From positions 1-41,808 of the forward strand of contig CAYZWF010000018.1 of NCBI GenBank assembly GCA_964482135.1: a stretch of 41,808 nucleotides of DNA. The letters run 5' to 3'. The notes beneath the pieces are model-generated. The model ran no database searches. It saw only the letters and a list, made by a program, of their open reading frames with translations, and was not told the DNA's origin. A program made the position numbers and the translations under genes. Numbering within the stretch: the stretch's first letter is position 1; the number at the start of each line of letters is the position of its first letter. The stretch is from UBA11136 sp964482135. Its GTDB lineage: Bacteria; Pseudomonadota; Alphaproteobacteria; UBA11136. Positions 32,061-40,497 of the stretch are shown here, piece after piece.

Positions 32061-35000
32061 CTACCCTTCCTCCACGGATGTGATGCCGGGGAGGCTGGCG
32101 AGATCGGCGCAAAGCACCGGCGACAGGGCGTAGCCGCCGGCCAGGGTGATTTGCGCCTCGCGGGGATGGTCATCCCCGTTACCGTTATCCGCGCCGTTAC
32201 CATCCCCATTGCCGGGAAGCCGCACCAGCACGTTGACCGTGCCGCTGCCGCCTTTCTTATCGGCCAGCATGCCCGCGAGCGCAGCCGTGGCCGACGGGTC
32301 GTCCACGCGGACCCGGATCGCCGACAAGCCCCGCGCGGCGGCTTCGTCGAGGGCGTCGATGCGGTTCGCGGTCAAGCGCAGGGTTTCCCCCTCCATGCGG
32401 GCCTCGGCTGAAAGAATAAGCGCGGTGCCCACCTCCAGCAGGTCGCGCGACGCCGATAAAGTTTCGGAGAACACCGTCACCTCGTAGGCGCCGCCGGCGT
32501 CCGACAGGCCGAGAAAGGCGTAACGGTTGCCCTTGGCCGAGGTGCGTTCCTTGCGCGAAGTGACGATACCGGCCAGCCGCACATGGGAATCGCCCGAATG
32601 TTGGGCGAGATGGGCGGGGATGGCGGTGCTGGGGATCACCTTCTGGCGGTCGAGATAGGTGGCGTAGATTTCCAGGGGATGGGAGGAGAGGAAGAAGCCC
32701 AGGGCCTCAAACTCGTGGCCCAGCTTGGCGGTCACGGTCCAGTCATCGGCCTGGGGCAGGGTCAGATCCTGGTCGCTGAGACCGTCATCGCCGCCGAACA
32801 GGCTTTCCTGGGAGCTGTCGCGGGCCTGGGCCGCGGCGGCGGCGAAACGCATGATGGGCTCGACGGCGGCATAGGCGCGGGCGCGGTTGGGCTCGAGACA
32901 GTCGAAGGCCCCGGCCCAGACCAGGAATTCGAGCTGGCGCTTGTTGGCCACGCCGGGATCGAGGCGGCGTGCGAAATCCACCAAGTCACGGAACGGACCG
33001 TTGGCCTCGCGCTCGGCCACCAGCGCCGCCATGGCCTGTTCCCCCACATTACGAACGGCAGCCAGGGCGTAGCGGATGGCCTGGCTGCCCCCCGCCTGGG
33101 AATCCCCGTCAAGAAACTCAACGGAGAAGACGGGGTCCGATTTGTTGATGTCGGGGGGCAGTAATTTCAGCCCCAAACGGCCGATTTCCTGGCGTAATAG
33201 GTTGAGCTTGTCGGTATTGCCCAAATCCAGCGTCATGGAGGCGGCGAGGAACGCCACCGGGTAATTGGCCTTGAGATAGGCGGTCTGGTAGGCCACCAGG
33301 GCATAGGCCGCGGCATGGCTCTTGTTGAAGCCGTAACCGGCGAACTTGTCCACCTGATCGAAGATGCGGTTGGCCTTGACCTCGGGCACGCCACGGGCCA
33401 TGGCCCCTTCCACGAAATGCTTGCGCTGGGCGGCCATTTCCGACTGGATTTTCTTGCCCATGGCGCGGCGCAGCAGGTCGGCCCCGCCCAGGGTATAGCC
33501 CGACAGCACCTGGGCGATCTGCATCACCTGTTCCTGGTAGATGATGATGCCGTAGGTCTCGGCGAGAATATCCTCGAGCCGGTCATCCATGTAATTGGGC
33601 GGCTCTTTGCCGTGCTTGCGGCTGACGTAGCTGGGGATGTTGTCCATGGGGCCGGGCCGGTAGAGGGCGACCACGGCGATGATGTCCTCGAAGCGGTCGG
33701 GCTTGAGCCCGCGCAGCACGTCGCGCATGCCGCTGCTTTCGAGCTGGAAGACCCCCACCGTTTCGGCGCGGCCCAGCATTTCGTAGGTGAGCGCGTCGTC
33801 GAAGGGGATGGTGGAGAGGTCCACCGTGATCTCCTGTTGGCGCAGGGCCTCCACCGCCCGCGCCAGAACCGTCAATGTCTTGAGGCCGAGGAAATCGAAT
33901 TTCACCAGCCCCGCCATTGCCACGCATTTCATGGAGAACTGGGTCACCGGCGTTTGCGAACGGGGATCGCGGTAGAGCGGCACCAGTTCATCGAGCGCGC
34001 GGTCACCGATGACCACCCCGGCGGCATGGGTGGAGGCATGGCGGTAGAGGCCTTCCAGGGCGATGGCGAAATCCATCATGCGCGAGACGGTGACATCCTC
34101 GGCCTTGGCCTGGGCGAGCTGGGGCTCGGATTCGATGGCCTTGGCCAGGGGCATGGGATCGGCGGGATTGTTGGGCACCAGCTTGCAGATGCGGTCTACC
34201 TGGTCGCAGGGCATCTGCAGCACCCGGCCCACGTCGCGCAGCGCCGCGCGCGCCTGCAACGTCCCGAAGGTGATGATCTGGGCCACATGGTCCGAGCCGT
34301 ATTTGTCCTGGACGTAGTGGATTACCTCGTCGCGGCGGTCCTGGCAGAAGTCGATGTCGAAATCGGGCATGGACACGCGCTCGGGGTTGAGGAAACGCTC
34401 GAACAGGAGGCCGAAGCGCAGGGGATCGAGATCGGTAATGGTGAGCGACCAGGCCACCACCGAACCGGCGCCCGAGCCGCGCCCCGGACCCACGGGAATG
34501 GCTTGCGCCTTGGCCCATTGGATGAAATCGGCAACGATCAGGAAATAGCCGGCAAAGCCCATATCGTTGATCACGTCGAGTTCGTATTCGAGACGCTGGA
34601 GATAGGACTTGGCTTCGTGTTCCCGCGCGTGGGCGTCCATGTCGGGGGCGAAAACGTGGGTTTCCATGCGTTTTTCGAGCCCGGCCTCGGCGAGATCGCG
34701 CAGGGTTTCCTCCTCGCTCTGGCCGGGGGGACAGGGAAAGGACGGCAGCATGGGGTCGCGGGGCTGGGGGAACCAGGCGCAGCGCCGCGCCACCACCAGG
34801 GTATTGTCGGCAGCCTCGGGCAGATCGGCGAACAGGGCGCGCATCTCGGCGGCGGTTTTGAAACGGTGTTCAGGGGTTAAACGGCGGCGGTCGTCCTCGC
34901 TCAAAAACCGGCCCTCGGCAATGCACAGAAGCGCGTCATGGGCGTCATACATTCCCGCCTCGGCGAAGAAGGCCTCGTTGGTGGCGAGCAGCGGCAGGTC

Positions 35001-35606
35001 GAGGCGCATGGCGAGATCGATGAAGGCCGATTCGGTGCGGGTCTCGTCGGCCATGCCGTGGCGCATGATCTCCACATAGAGGCGGCCGGGATAGAGGGCG
35101 GCGAGTTTTCTTAGCGTGGCTTCGGCCTCGGCCTCGCGGTCTTCGAGAAGATGGCGCCCCACCGCGCCGGCCGGTCCACCGGTAAGGGCAATCAGGCCGC
35201 CGCTGAAGGATTCCAGATCGGCCATGGAAACCTGCGGTTCGGCGTGGCTGTCGGACTCGAGAAAGGAGCGGCTCACCAGTTTCAGGAGATTGCCGTATCC
35301 GGTCTCGTTCTGGACCAGAAGCACCAGCTGGTCGGGCGGTAAATTGGGGGCGTGGGCCGCGCCCTCGCGTTGCGCCCCGTGTTTGCGGGTGACCGCCATC
35401 TGGCAGCCGATGATGGGCTGGACCCCGGCGGCCCTGGCGTTGAGGGCGAATTCCAGGGCGCCGAAGAGATTGCCGCTGTCGGTGACGGCCACCGCTGGCA
35501 TGGCGTTGTCGCGGGCCAGCGCCGTTAAATCCTTGGTGGTGATGGCCCCTTCGAGCAGCGAATAGGCGGAATGAACGCGAAGATGGACGAAATCGGCATG
35601 GGCCAT
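32061..35606 (-). CDS. dnaE: DNA polymerase III alpha subunit
   Basis: Replicative polymerase (DnaE1). The 1181 residues match the family. The N-terminal PHP domain opens with FVHLRVHSAYSLLEGAI. The palm region contains GPGRGSGAGSVVAW and the acidic cluster PDFDIDFCQD at about 414-421. Fingers segments include FQLESSGMRDVLRGLKP, YRPGPMDNIPSYV, YQEQVMQIAQVLSGYTLGGADLLRRAMGKK and YGFNKSHAAAYALVAYQTAYLK. A helix-hairpin-helix region and a C-terminal OB domain (VRLAGIVTSRKERTSAKGNRYAFLGL) follow. The gene comes after lolD (119 bp gap), and a perfect DnaA box lies in that gap. Confidence 0.97.
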   Translation of the reverse strand: MAHADFVHLRVHSAYSLLEGAITTKDLTALARDNAMPAVAVTDSGNLFGALEFALNARAAGVQPIIGCQMAVTRKHGAQREGAAHAPNLPPDQLVLLVQNETGYGNLLKLVSRSFLESDSHAEPQVSMADLESFSGGLIALTGGPAGAVGRHLLEDREAEAEATLRKLAALYPGRLYVEIMRHGMADETRTESAFIDLAMRLDLPLLATNEAFFAEAGMYDAHDALLCIAEGRFLSEDDRRRLTPEHRFKTAAEMRALFADLPEAADNTLVVARRCAWFPQPRDPMLPSFPCPPGQSEEETLRDLAEAGLEKRMETHVFAPDMDAHAREHEAKSYLQRLEYELDVINDMGFAGYFLIVADFIQWAKAQAIPVGPGRGSGAGSVVAWSLTITDLDPLRFGLLFERFLNPERVSMPDFDIDFCQDRRDEVIHYVQDKYGSDHVAQIITFGTLQARAALRDVGRVLQMPCDQVDRICKLVPNNPADPMPLAKAIESEPQLAQAKAEDVTVSRMMDFAIALEGLYRHASTHAAGVVIGDRALDELVPLYRDPRSQTPVTQFSMKCVAMAGLVKFDFLGLKTLTVLARAVEALRQQEITVDLSTIPFDDALTYEMLGRAETVGVFQLESSGMRDVLRGLKPDRFEDIIAVVALYRPGPMDNIPSYVSRKHGKEPPNYMDDRLEDILAETYGIIIYQEQVMQIAQVLSGYTLGGADLLRRAMGKKIQSEMAAQRKHFVEGAMARGVPEVKANRIFDQVDKFAGYGFNKSHAAAYALVAYQTAYLKANYPVAFLAASMTLDLGNTDKLNLLRQEIGRLGLKLLPPDINKSDPVFSVEFLDGDSQAGGSQAIRYALAAVRNVGEQAMAALVAEREANGPFRDLVDFARRLDPGVANKRQLEFLVWAGAFDCLEPNRARAYAAVEPIMRFAAAAAQARDSSQESLFGGDDGLSDQDLTLPQADDWTVTAKLGHEFEALGFFLSSHPLEIYATYLDRQKVIPSTAIPAHLAQHSGDSHVRLAGIVTSRKERTSAKGNRYAFLGLSDAGGAYEVTVFSETLSASRDLLEVGTALILSAEARMEGETLRLTANRIDALDEAAARGLSAIRVRVDDPSATAALAGMLADKKGGSGTVNVLVRLPGNGDGNGADNGNGDDHPREAQITLAGGYALSPVLCADLASLPGITSVEEG

Positions 35607-35685
35607 AGTGAAACAGCAATGTCCCTGTTTTAACGGGAACCCAGTTTTTCACATATGGCTGCCCACGGGGACCGGTATTTAGATG

Positions 35686-35694
35686 TTATCCACA
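35686..35694 (+). promoter_or_regulatory. Perfect DnaA box upstream of dnaE
   Basis: TTATCCACA is the strict consensus 9-mer bound by DnaA. It lies 80 bases upstream of the dnaE ATG in the lolD-dnaE gap. About 0.3 exact copies are expected by chance in a window this size counting both strands, so its placement in front of a replication gene is suggestive but not proof. Confidence 0.45.
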
Positions 35695-35725
35695 AGAAAA
35701 TGTGTGTCTTGGATTAGCCCGAAGA

Positions 35726-36475
35726 TTATCCCGGTACCAGAACCCCGTCCTCGATGAGGATGGTGCGGTCCATACGCTGGGCGAGGTCGGGATTATGGGT
35801 GGCCACCACCGCCGCGGTGCCGGTCTGGCGCACCAGGGAGACGATTTCCTCGAAGACCGCGTCGGCGGTTTTCTGGTCGAGATTGCCGGTGGGCTCGTCG
35901 GCGAGCAGCACCGAGGGCAGGTTGGCGATCGCCCGGGCGATGGCAATGCGTTGCTGTTCGCCGCCCGAGAGCTGGGCCGGGCGGTGATCGGCGCGGTCCT
36001 GCAGGGCCATCATCTCGAGTAATTCATAAGACCGCAGCCGGGCCTCGGCCTTGTCCAGACCGGCGATCATTTGCGGCACCATGATGTTCTCCAGCGCCGA
36101 AAATTCCGGCAGCAGATGATGGAACTGGTAGACGAAGCCGAGCCGGTGGCGGCGGATTTCCGTGCGCTGGTTATCGGAAAGGCGGCTGCAGGGCACACCG
36201 TCCACCTCCACCTCGCCGGCGTCGGCGGGCTCCAGCAGGCCGGCGATCTGTAACAGGGTGGATTTGCCCGACCCGCTCGGCCCCACCAGGGCCACCACTT
36301 CGCCCCGGCGCACGCTCAGCGACGCCCCGCGCAGCACCGCGATGTGGGACTCGCCCTGGTCGAAACCGCGGACGATGGCGCTGAGGCCCAGAGCCACATT
36401 CTCGGTGGTGCCGTAATGGGGCGGCGCGCCCACGCCATGGGCGCCGGGACCCCAATCCTGGGTGCCATTACTCAT
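35726..36475 (-). CDS. lolD: Lipoprotein-releasing ABC transporter ATPase
   Basis: ATPase of the LolCDE machine that extracts lipoproteins from the inner membrane. The 249 residues show Walker A GPSGSGKST (65-73), the Q-loop FVYQFHHLLPEF, the signature LSGGEQQRIAIARAI (from 169), Walker B VLLADEP (189-195) followed by TGNLD, and the H-loop ATHNPDL. The first 30 residues are a non-conserved Gly/His-rich extension. The start overlaps the lolC stop by eight bases, so the subunits are translated together. Confidence 0.95.
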   Translation of the reverse strand: MSNGTQDWGPGAHGVGAPPHYGTTENVALGLSAIVRGFDQGESHIAVLRGASLSVRRGEVVALVGPSGSGKSTLLQIAGLLEPADAGEVEVDGVPCSRLSDNQRTEIRRHRLGFVYQFHHLLPEFSALENIMVPQMIAGLDKAEARLRSYELLEMMALQDRADHRPAQLSGGEQQRIAIARAIANLPSVLLADEPTGNLDQKTADAVFEEIVSLVRQTGTAAVVATHNPDLAQRMDRTILIEDGVLVPG

Positions 36476-37712
36476 AGCGCAAAGCCTCCACCGGATCGAG
36501 CCGCGCCGCCCGCCACGAGGGATAGAGGGTGGCGAGGAAGGTAAGCACCAGCGCCATGACCACGATCAGGGTCACTTCCAGCGGGTCCACGACCGCCGGC
36601 AGTTTCGAGAGGAAGTAAATCTCGGCGGCGAAAAGGTCAGTGCCGGTGAGGCCTTCGAGCCACTGGCGGATGGATTCGATATTGAGCGAAAACCCCAGCC
36701 CCAGGGCGAATCCCGCGGCCGTTCCCGCCACACCGATGGAGACGCCGCTGAGAAAGAAGATGCGCATGACGGTGCCCCGGGTGGCGCCCATGGTGCGCAG
36801 GATGGCGATGTCCTGGCCCTTGTCCTTAACCAGCATGATCATGCTCGAAATGATGTTGAAGGCGGCCACCAGAATAATCAGGGTGAGAATCAGAAACATG
36901 ACGTTGCGTTCCACCTGGATCGCATTGAAGAAGCTGGAATTGGCCTGTTGCCAGTCATGGACGCGGTATTTATCGCCCACGGCGGTCTCTATCTGGTCGC
37001 GTATCTTGTCTATGCGGTCGGGGTCTTCGGTCATCAGTTCGATGGCCGTGACGGCCTCGGGCAGGCGGAAGAATATCTGGGCCGCGCCGATGGGCATGAA
37101 GATGAAGGAACTGTCATATTCGTACATGCCCACCTCGACGGTGGCGGCCACCGGATAGGCGCGCATGCGCGGCACGCTGCCAAAGGCGGTGGCGGTGCTT
37201 TTAGGCGAGATCAGGGTCACCTTGTCGCCGGGCTTGACCCCCAGCTTCCAGGCCAGCCTGGCGCCCAGCACCAGGCCTTCGCCGTTGATGAATCCCTCCA
37301 GATTACCGGCCACGATATTGTTGGCGAGGAGGTCGCGGGCGCGGAAATCGCCGGGCCGCATGCCCCGCACCATGGCCCCCAGCGCCGTGCGGCGGCTGTT
37401 CACCATGACCTGGCGCTCGATCATGGGGGTGGCCGAGATCACCCCCGGCACGTTGCGCAGCCGCGCCGCCAGGGGGTCGAAATCGCTGATGCTCCGTTCC
37501 ACCGAAAACACGCCGAGATGGCCGTTGAGGCCGAGGATGCGGCTCATGAGCTCCTCGCGGAAGCCGTTCATCACCGACATGACCACGATCAGCGTCGCCA
37601 CCCCCAGCGCGATCCCAAGCAGGGAGAAGCCCGCAATCAGGGAGACGAAGCCTTCCTTGCGGCGGGGCTTGAGATAGCGCATGGCCACCATGCGTTCGAA
37701 TTTGGAAAACAC
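36468..37712 (-). CDS. lolC: Lipoprotein-releasing ABC transporter permease LolC/LolE
   Basis: Membrane subunit of LolCDE. It is 414 residues with four membrane helices: one N-terminal (about 22-48, VSLIAGFSLLGIALGVATLIVVMSVMNG), then three C-terminal (around 272-295, 315-345 and 372-392). A large periplasmic MacB-like domain lies between them. The opening FERMVAMRYLKPRRKEGFVS and the GFREELMSRILGLNGH segment are typical of the single LolC/E-type permease of alphaproteobacteria, which often works as a homodimer. No second permease gene is present here. It overlaps lolD by eight bases. Confidence 0.94.
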   Translation of the reverse strand: MFSKFERMVAMRYLKPRRKEGFVSLIAGFSLLGIALGVATLIVVMSVMNGFREELMSRILGLNGHLGVFSVERSISDFDPLAARLRNVPGVISATPMIERQVMVNSRRTALGAMVRGMRPGDFRARDLLANNIVAGNLEGFINGEGLVLGARLAWKLGVKPGDKVTLISPKSTATAFGSVPRMRAYPVAATVEVGMYEYDSSFIFMPIGAAQIFFRLPEAVTAIELMTEDPDRIDKIRDQIETAVGDKYRVHDWQQANSSFFNAIQVERNVMFLILTLIILVAAFNIISSMIMLVKDKGQDIAILRTMGATRGTVMRIFFLSGVSIGVAGTAAGFALGLGFSLNIESIRQWLEGLTGTDLFAAEIYFLSKLPAVVDPLEVTLIVVMALVLTFLATLYPSWRAARLDPVEALRYE

Positions 37713-37750
37713 TTGCGCTTTTACTCCCTTTATTTTTCCAGACGCGGCAA

Positions 37751-38407
37751 TTACGGCTGGTTAAGCCCGTGACGCGCCAATTCCCGTTCGCGCTCGCTGG
37801 CGCTTTCCATGCGGCCGCCGTCGAAAGGCGGCTGGGGGTCGTATTCAATGGCGAGCTGGATGGCCCGCGCTGTTTCCTCGTCGCTCAACTCGGCGGCCAG
37901 TTGCAGCGCCATATCGATTCCCGCCGACACCCCGGCGCAACTTACCACCTTTCCGTCCCAGACCACCCGTTGGTTCACGGCCTGCGCGCCATAACCGGCA
38001 AGAGCCTCCATGGCCCGCCAGTGGGTCACCGCGCGGCACCCCTTGAGCACACCCGCCGCGCCGAGAATAAGCGCCCCGGTGCATACCGACACCGTCAGCC
38101 GCGTGGTCTCGTGAAGCCGCGCCACCCAGCCGGTAACTTGCGGGTTTCCGGCCAGGGCATCGGCGCCGGGACCGCCGGGAATAAGCAGGATATCAGTCGC
38201 GGCCACATCGGTCAGCGCGTAATCGGCCACCAGCGCCAAAGAGCCGCCGTGGCTGCGCTGTGGGCCGGGTTTGAGCGCGGCAACGCCTATCTTTGCGCCG
38301 GGAAGCCGCCCCAGCACCTCGAAGGGCCCCACCGCGTCGAGCGGCGTCATGCCTGGGAAAGCCAGTATGGTGATCTCCATGACGGGTTTCTCCCGCGCTT
38401 CTTCCAT
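37751..38407 (-). CDS. DJ-1/PfpI-family protein, isonitrile hydratase-like
   Basis: The 218-residue flavodoxin-like DJ-1 superfamily protein has the nucleophile elbow SVCTGALILGAAGVLKG, with Cys109-Thr110 followed by THW at 128-130, and Asp24 in TPLD. This set matches isonitrile hydratase InhA of Pseudomonas, where the equivalent Cys, Thr and Asp are catalytic. Other segments are FPGMTPLDAVGPFEVL, ILLIPGGPGADAL and VSCAGVSAGIDMAL. Hydration of isonitriles to N-formamides is therefore the best guess, but the substrate is unproven. The start may instead be the ATG at 38380, which has GGGAG upstream. It begins 12 bases after proS and ends 38 bases before lolC, inside a housekeeping run. Confidence 0.85.
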   Translation of the reverse strand: MEEAREKPVMEITILAFPGMTPLDAVGPFEVLGRLPGAKIGVAALKPGPQRSHGGSLALVADYALTDVAATDILLIPGGPGADALAGNPQVTGWVARLHETTRLTVSVCTGALILGAAGVLKGCRAVTHWRAMEALAGYGAQAVNQRVVWDGKVVSCAGVSAGIDMALQLAAELSDEETARAIQLAIEYDPQPPFDGGRMESASERERELARHGLNQP

Positions 38408-38419
38408 GAACCGTCCGGC

Positions 38420-39709
38420 CTAGCCGGTGAGTTTTTCCAGCGCCGAGTCCAGGGACAACTCCTCTTTCCCGCCCCCTGCCCGGCGTTTGAGTTCCACCGT
38501 GCCAGCAGCTACCCCGCGCGGCCCCACCACCAGCTGCCAGGGCAGGCCGATCAGGTCCATATCGGCGAACTTGGCGCCCGGCCTCTCGTCGCGGTCATCG
38601 TACAGCACGTCGGTCCCGGCCTCGCAGAGGCGGTCATAGATGTCATCGCATTGAGAAACGCAGGCCTCGTCGGATACCTTCAGATTCACCAGCCCCACGG
38701 CGAAGGGGGCCACGCTGTCGGGCCAGATAATGCCGTTTTCGTCGTGGCTGGCCTCGATAATGGCGGCGGGCAGGCGCGACACGCCGATGCCGTAGGAGCC
38801 CATTTCCGGGGTAATGCGTTCGCCCCCGGCTCCGTCCACCACCAGATTCATGGCGGCTGAATATTTGGTGCCAAAAAAGAAAATATGCCCCACTTCGATG
38901 CCGCGCGCCTGTTTCAGGCGATCGCCAGCCACCGGACAGGTTTCAGGATCGTGCAGTTCTTCTTCTGCGGCATAGATGGATTGCAGGGCGGCCACGTCGG
39001 GATTGTCCATATCCAAGGTCAACTCGTCATAGGCGGCGTCATAAAAGATGGCGCTTTCCCCGGTCTCGGCGAGGATGTGGAATTCGTGGCTCATATCGCC
39101 GCCGATGGCGCCGGGATCGGCCCGCACCGGCACCGCCTTCAGCCCCATGCGGGCGAAGGTGCGGAGATAGGCGGCGAACATGTTGTCGTAGGATTTTTTC
39201 GCCCCCTCGAGGTCGAGATCGAAGGAATAGGCGTCCTTCATAAGGAACTCGCGGCAGCGCATGATGCCGAAACGGGGGCGTACTTCGTCGCGGAATTTCC
39301 ATTGAATATGATAAAGATTTACAGGTAGTTGCTTGTAACTCTTAATGCAATCTCTCAATATTGTCGTAACCATTTCCTCGTTGGTGGGACCATAGAGAAG
39401 GTCGCGCCCGTGGCGGTCCTCGATGCGCAGCATTTCCTTGCCGTAATCGTCATAGCGTCCGCTTTCGCGCCACAGATCCGCCGACTGGATGGTGGGCATG
39501 AGAATTTCCTGGGCCCCGGCGGCGTCCTGTTCGTCGCGGATGATGGTCTCGATATTCTTGAGCACGCGCAAGCCCAGCGGCAGCCAGGAATAGATGCCGG
39601 CGCTTTCCTGGCGGATCATGCCGGCGCGCAGCATCAACCGGTGGGAGACGATCTTGGCCTCGGCCGGAGTTTCCTTGAGGGTGGGAAGAAAGAATCGGGA
39701 GAGGCGCAT
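38420..39709 (-). CDS. proS: Prolyl-tRNA synthetase, alphaproteobacterial short form
   Basis: Class II synthetase charging tRNA-Pro. The 429 residues lack the large editing (INS) domain of the E. coli type, with only a short connector between motifs 2 and 3, as in other alphaproteobacteria. Motif 1 lies in PLGLRVLKNIETIIRDE, then YGPTNEEMVTTILRD. Motif 2 is WKFRDEVRPRFGIMRCREFLMKDAYSF and motif 3 GSYGIGVSRLPAAI. The C-terminal anticodon domain ends VGPRGVAAGTVELKRR. Codons at 39301-39360 (just before motif 2) are strikingly AT-rich, with 17 of 60 bases G/C and rare ATA, AGA, CTA and GTA codons. Confidence 0.96.
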   Translation of the reverse strand: MRLSRFFLPTLKETPAEAKIVSHRLMLRAGMIRQESAGIYSWLPLGLRVLKNIETIIRDEQDAAGAQEILMPTIQSADLWRESGRYDDYGKEMLRIEDRHGRDLLYGPTNEEMVTTILRDCIKSYKQLPVNLYHIQWKFRDEVRPRFGIMRCREFLMKDAYSFDLDLEGAKKSYDNMFAAYLRTFARMGLKAVPVRADPGAIGGDMSHEFHILAETGESAIFYDAAYDELTLDMDNPDVAALQSIYAAEEELHDPETCPVAGDRLKQARGIEVGHIFFFGTKYSAAMNLVVDGAGGERITPEMGSYGIGVSRLPAAIIEASHDENGIIWPDSVAPFAVGLVNLKVSDEACVSQCDDIYDRLCEAGTDVLYDDRDERPGAKFADMDLIGLPWQLVVGPRGVAAGTVELKRRAGGGKEELSLDSALEKLTG

Positions 39710-39896
39710 AGGGGTGCTTTCGTGAGGGTGCGCGGGCGTGGCGGGCGAAGGCGCAAAGCGGGTTCAGCGAAGGATCGGCGAAAGAGCGGTGACTTTAGGC
39801 AATGCCATAGATGAAGGCAATGGCCCGGGCAGGAGATCGGGCGAGAGACGTTGGGCTGGGGAGTGGAGCCTGGAAGGAAGCGGTGGAAAGGGGTGA

Positions 39897-40406
39897 TTAT
39901 CTCACGATTTTCTTGCAGGCCTCGATCAGATCTTTCTGATGCTGATCTTCCAGGGGCTGGCCGTTGAAATAGGGAACGCCGCCCTTCACCGTCACCGTGC
40001 CCACCTTGAAATTAGGATCGTAGACGTTGCCGCCGGCGCCCGTCACCTTCGAGGACAGGTCGTAATTGATATCGAAGGAGATTTCCTTGGGCGGCTCGAT
40101 CTTGGGGCCGGAGGATTTCATCTCCACCGGCGCCACCTTCCTGCCGCGGGCATCGACGCCGGGCTTGTAGGCCACATCGGCGCCCGTATGGGTCACAATC
40201 TGGGCACATTGCCTCTTGGTTACCTTGACCTTGGCTGGCTTGGGAGCCGGTGCGGGCGCGGCCGCCGCGGGGGCGGATTCCAAGGCTTCGGGCAGCGGCA
40301 GACCCTCGATTCCCTTTTTATCCGCGGCCAATGAGGACACGGCAAACGGCCCCATGCCGAGGGCAAAAGCAAGGGTCAATACCGGAATGTAATTTTTCAT
40401 CTTCAT
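39897..40406 (-). CDS. Small exported protein of unknown function
   Basis: Not assigned to a known family. From the ATG at 40406 the product is 169 residues: a clear signal peptide (MKMKNYIPVLTLAFALGMG, cleavage near SSLAA), an Ala/Pro-rich stretch (APAAAAPAPAPKPAKV), then a compact domain. That domain includes a Cys in RQCAQIVTHTGADVAYKPGVDARG, IEPPKEISFDINYDLSS, NVYDPNFKVGTVTVKGGVPYFNGQPL, and a second Cys near the end. The two Cys could pair in the periplasm. The frame is open to 40436, but the extra ten residues precede the signal peptide and overlap a TATAAT sequence. It lies upstream of proS, separated by 187 bp with no other gene. Confidence 0.75.
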   Translation of the reverse strand: MKMKNYIPVLTLAFALGMGPFAVSSLAADKKGIEGLPLPEALESAPAAAAPAPAPKPAKVKVTKRQCAQIVTHTGADVAYKPGVDARGRKVAPVEMKSSGPKIEPPKEISFDINYDLSSKVTGAGGNVYDPNFKVGTVTVKGGVPYFNGQPLEDQHQKDLIEACKKIVR

Positions 40407-40497
40407 GGCGTCCATTATACCCGTAAACTGCCTCATATTCCACTATTCCCCCACTTTTCTGGGGATCAACGACACCCCCTCATCCAGGCATTAAGGT

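Noticed and set aside
33315..34880. 521-codon + strand open frame
   Set aside because: It is an exact antisense shadow of dnaE, rich in Gly/His/Glu as expected from high-GC complement codons, with no motif.
36462..37772. 436-codon + strand open frame
   Set aside because: It is a shadow of lolC with a His/Asp/Gly-rich composition and no recognisable domain.
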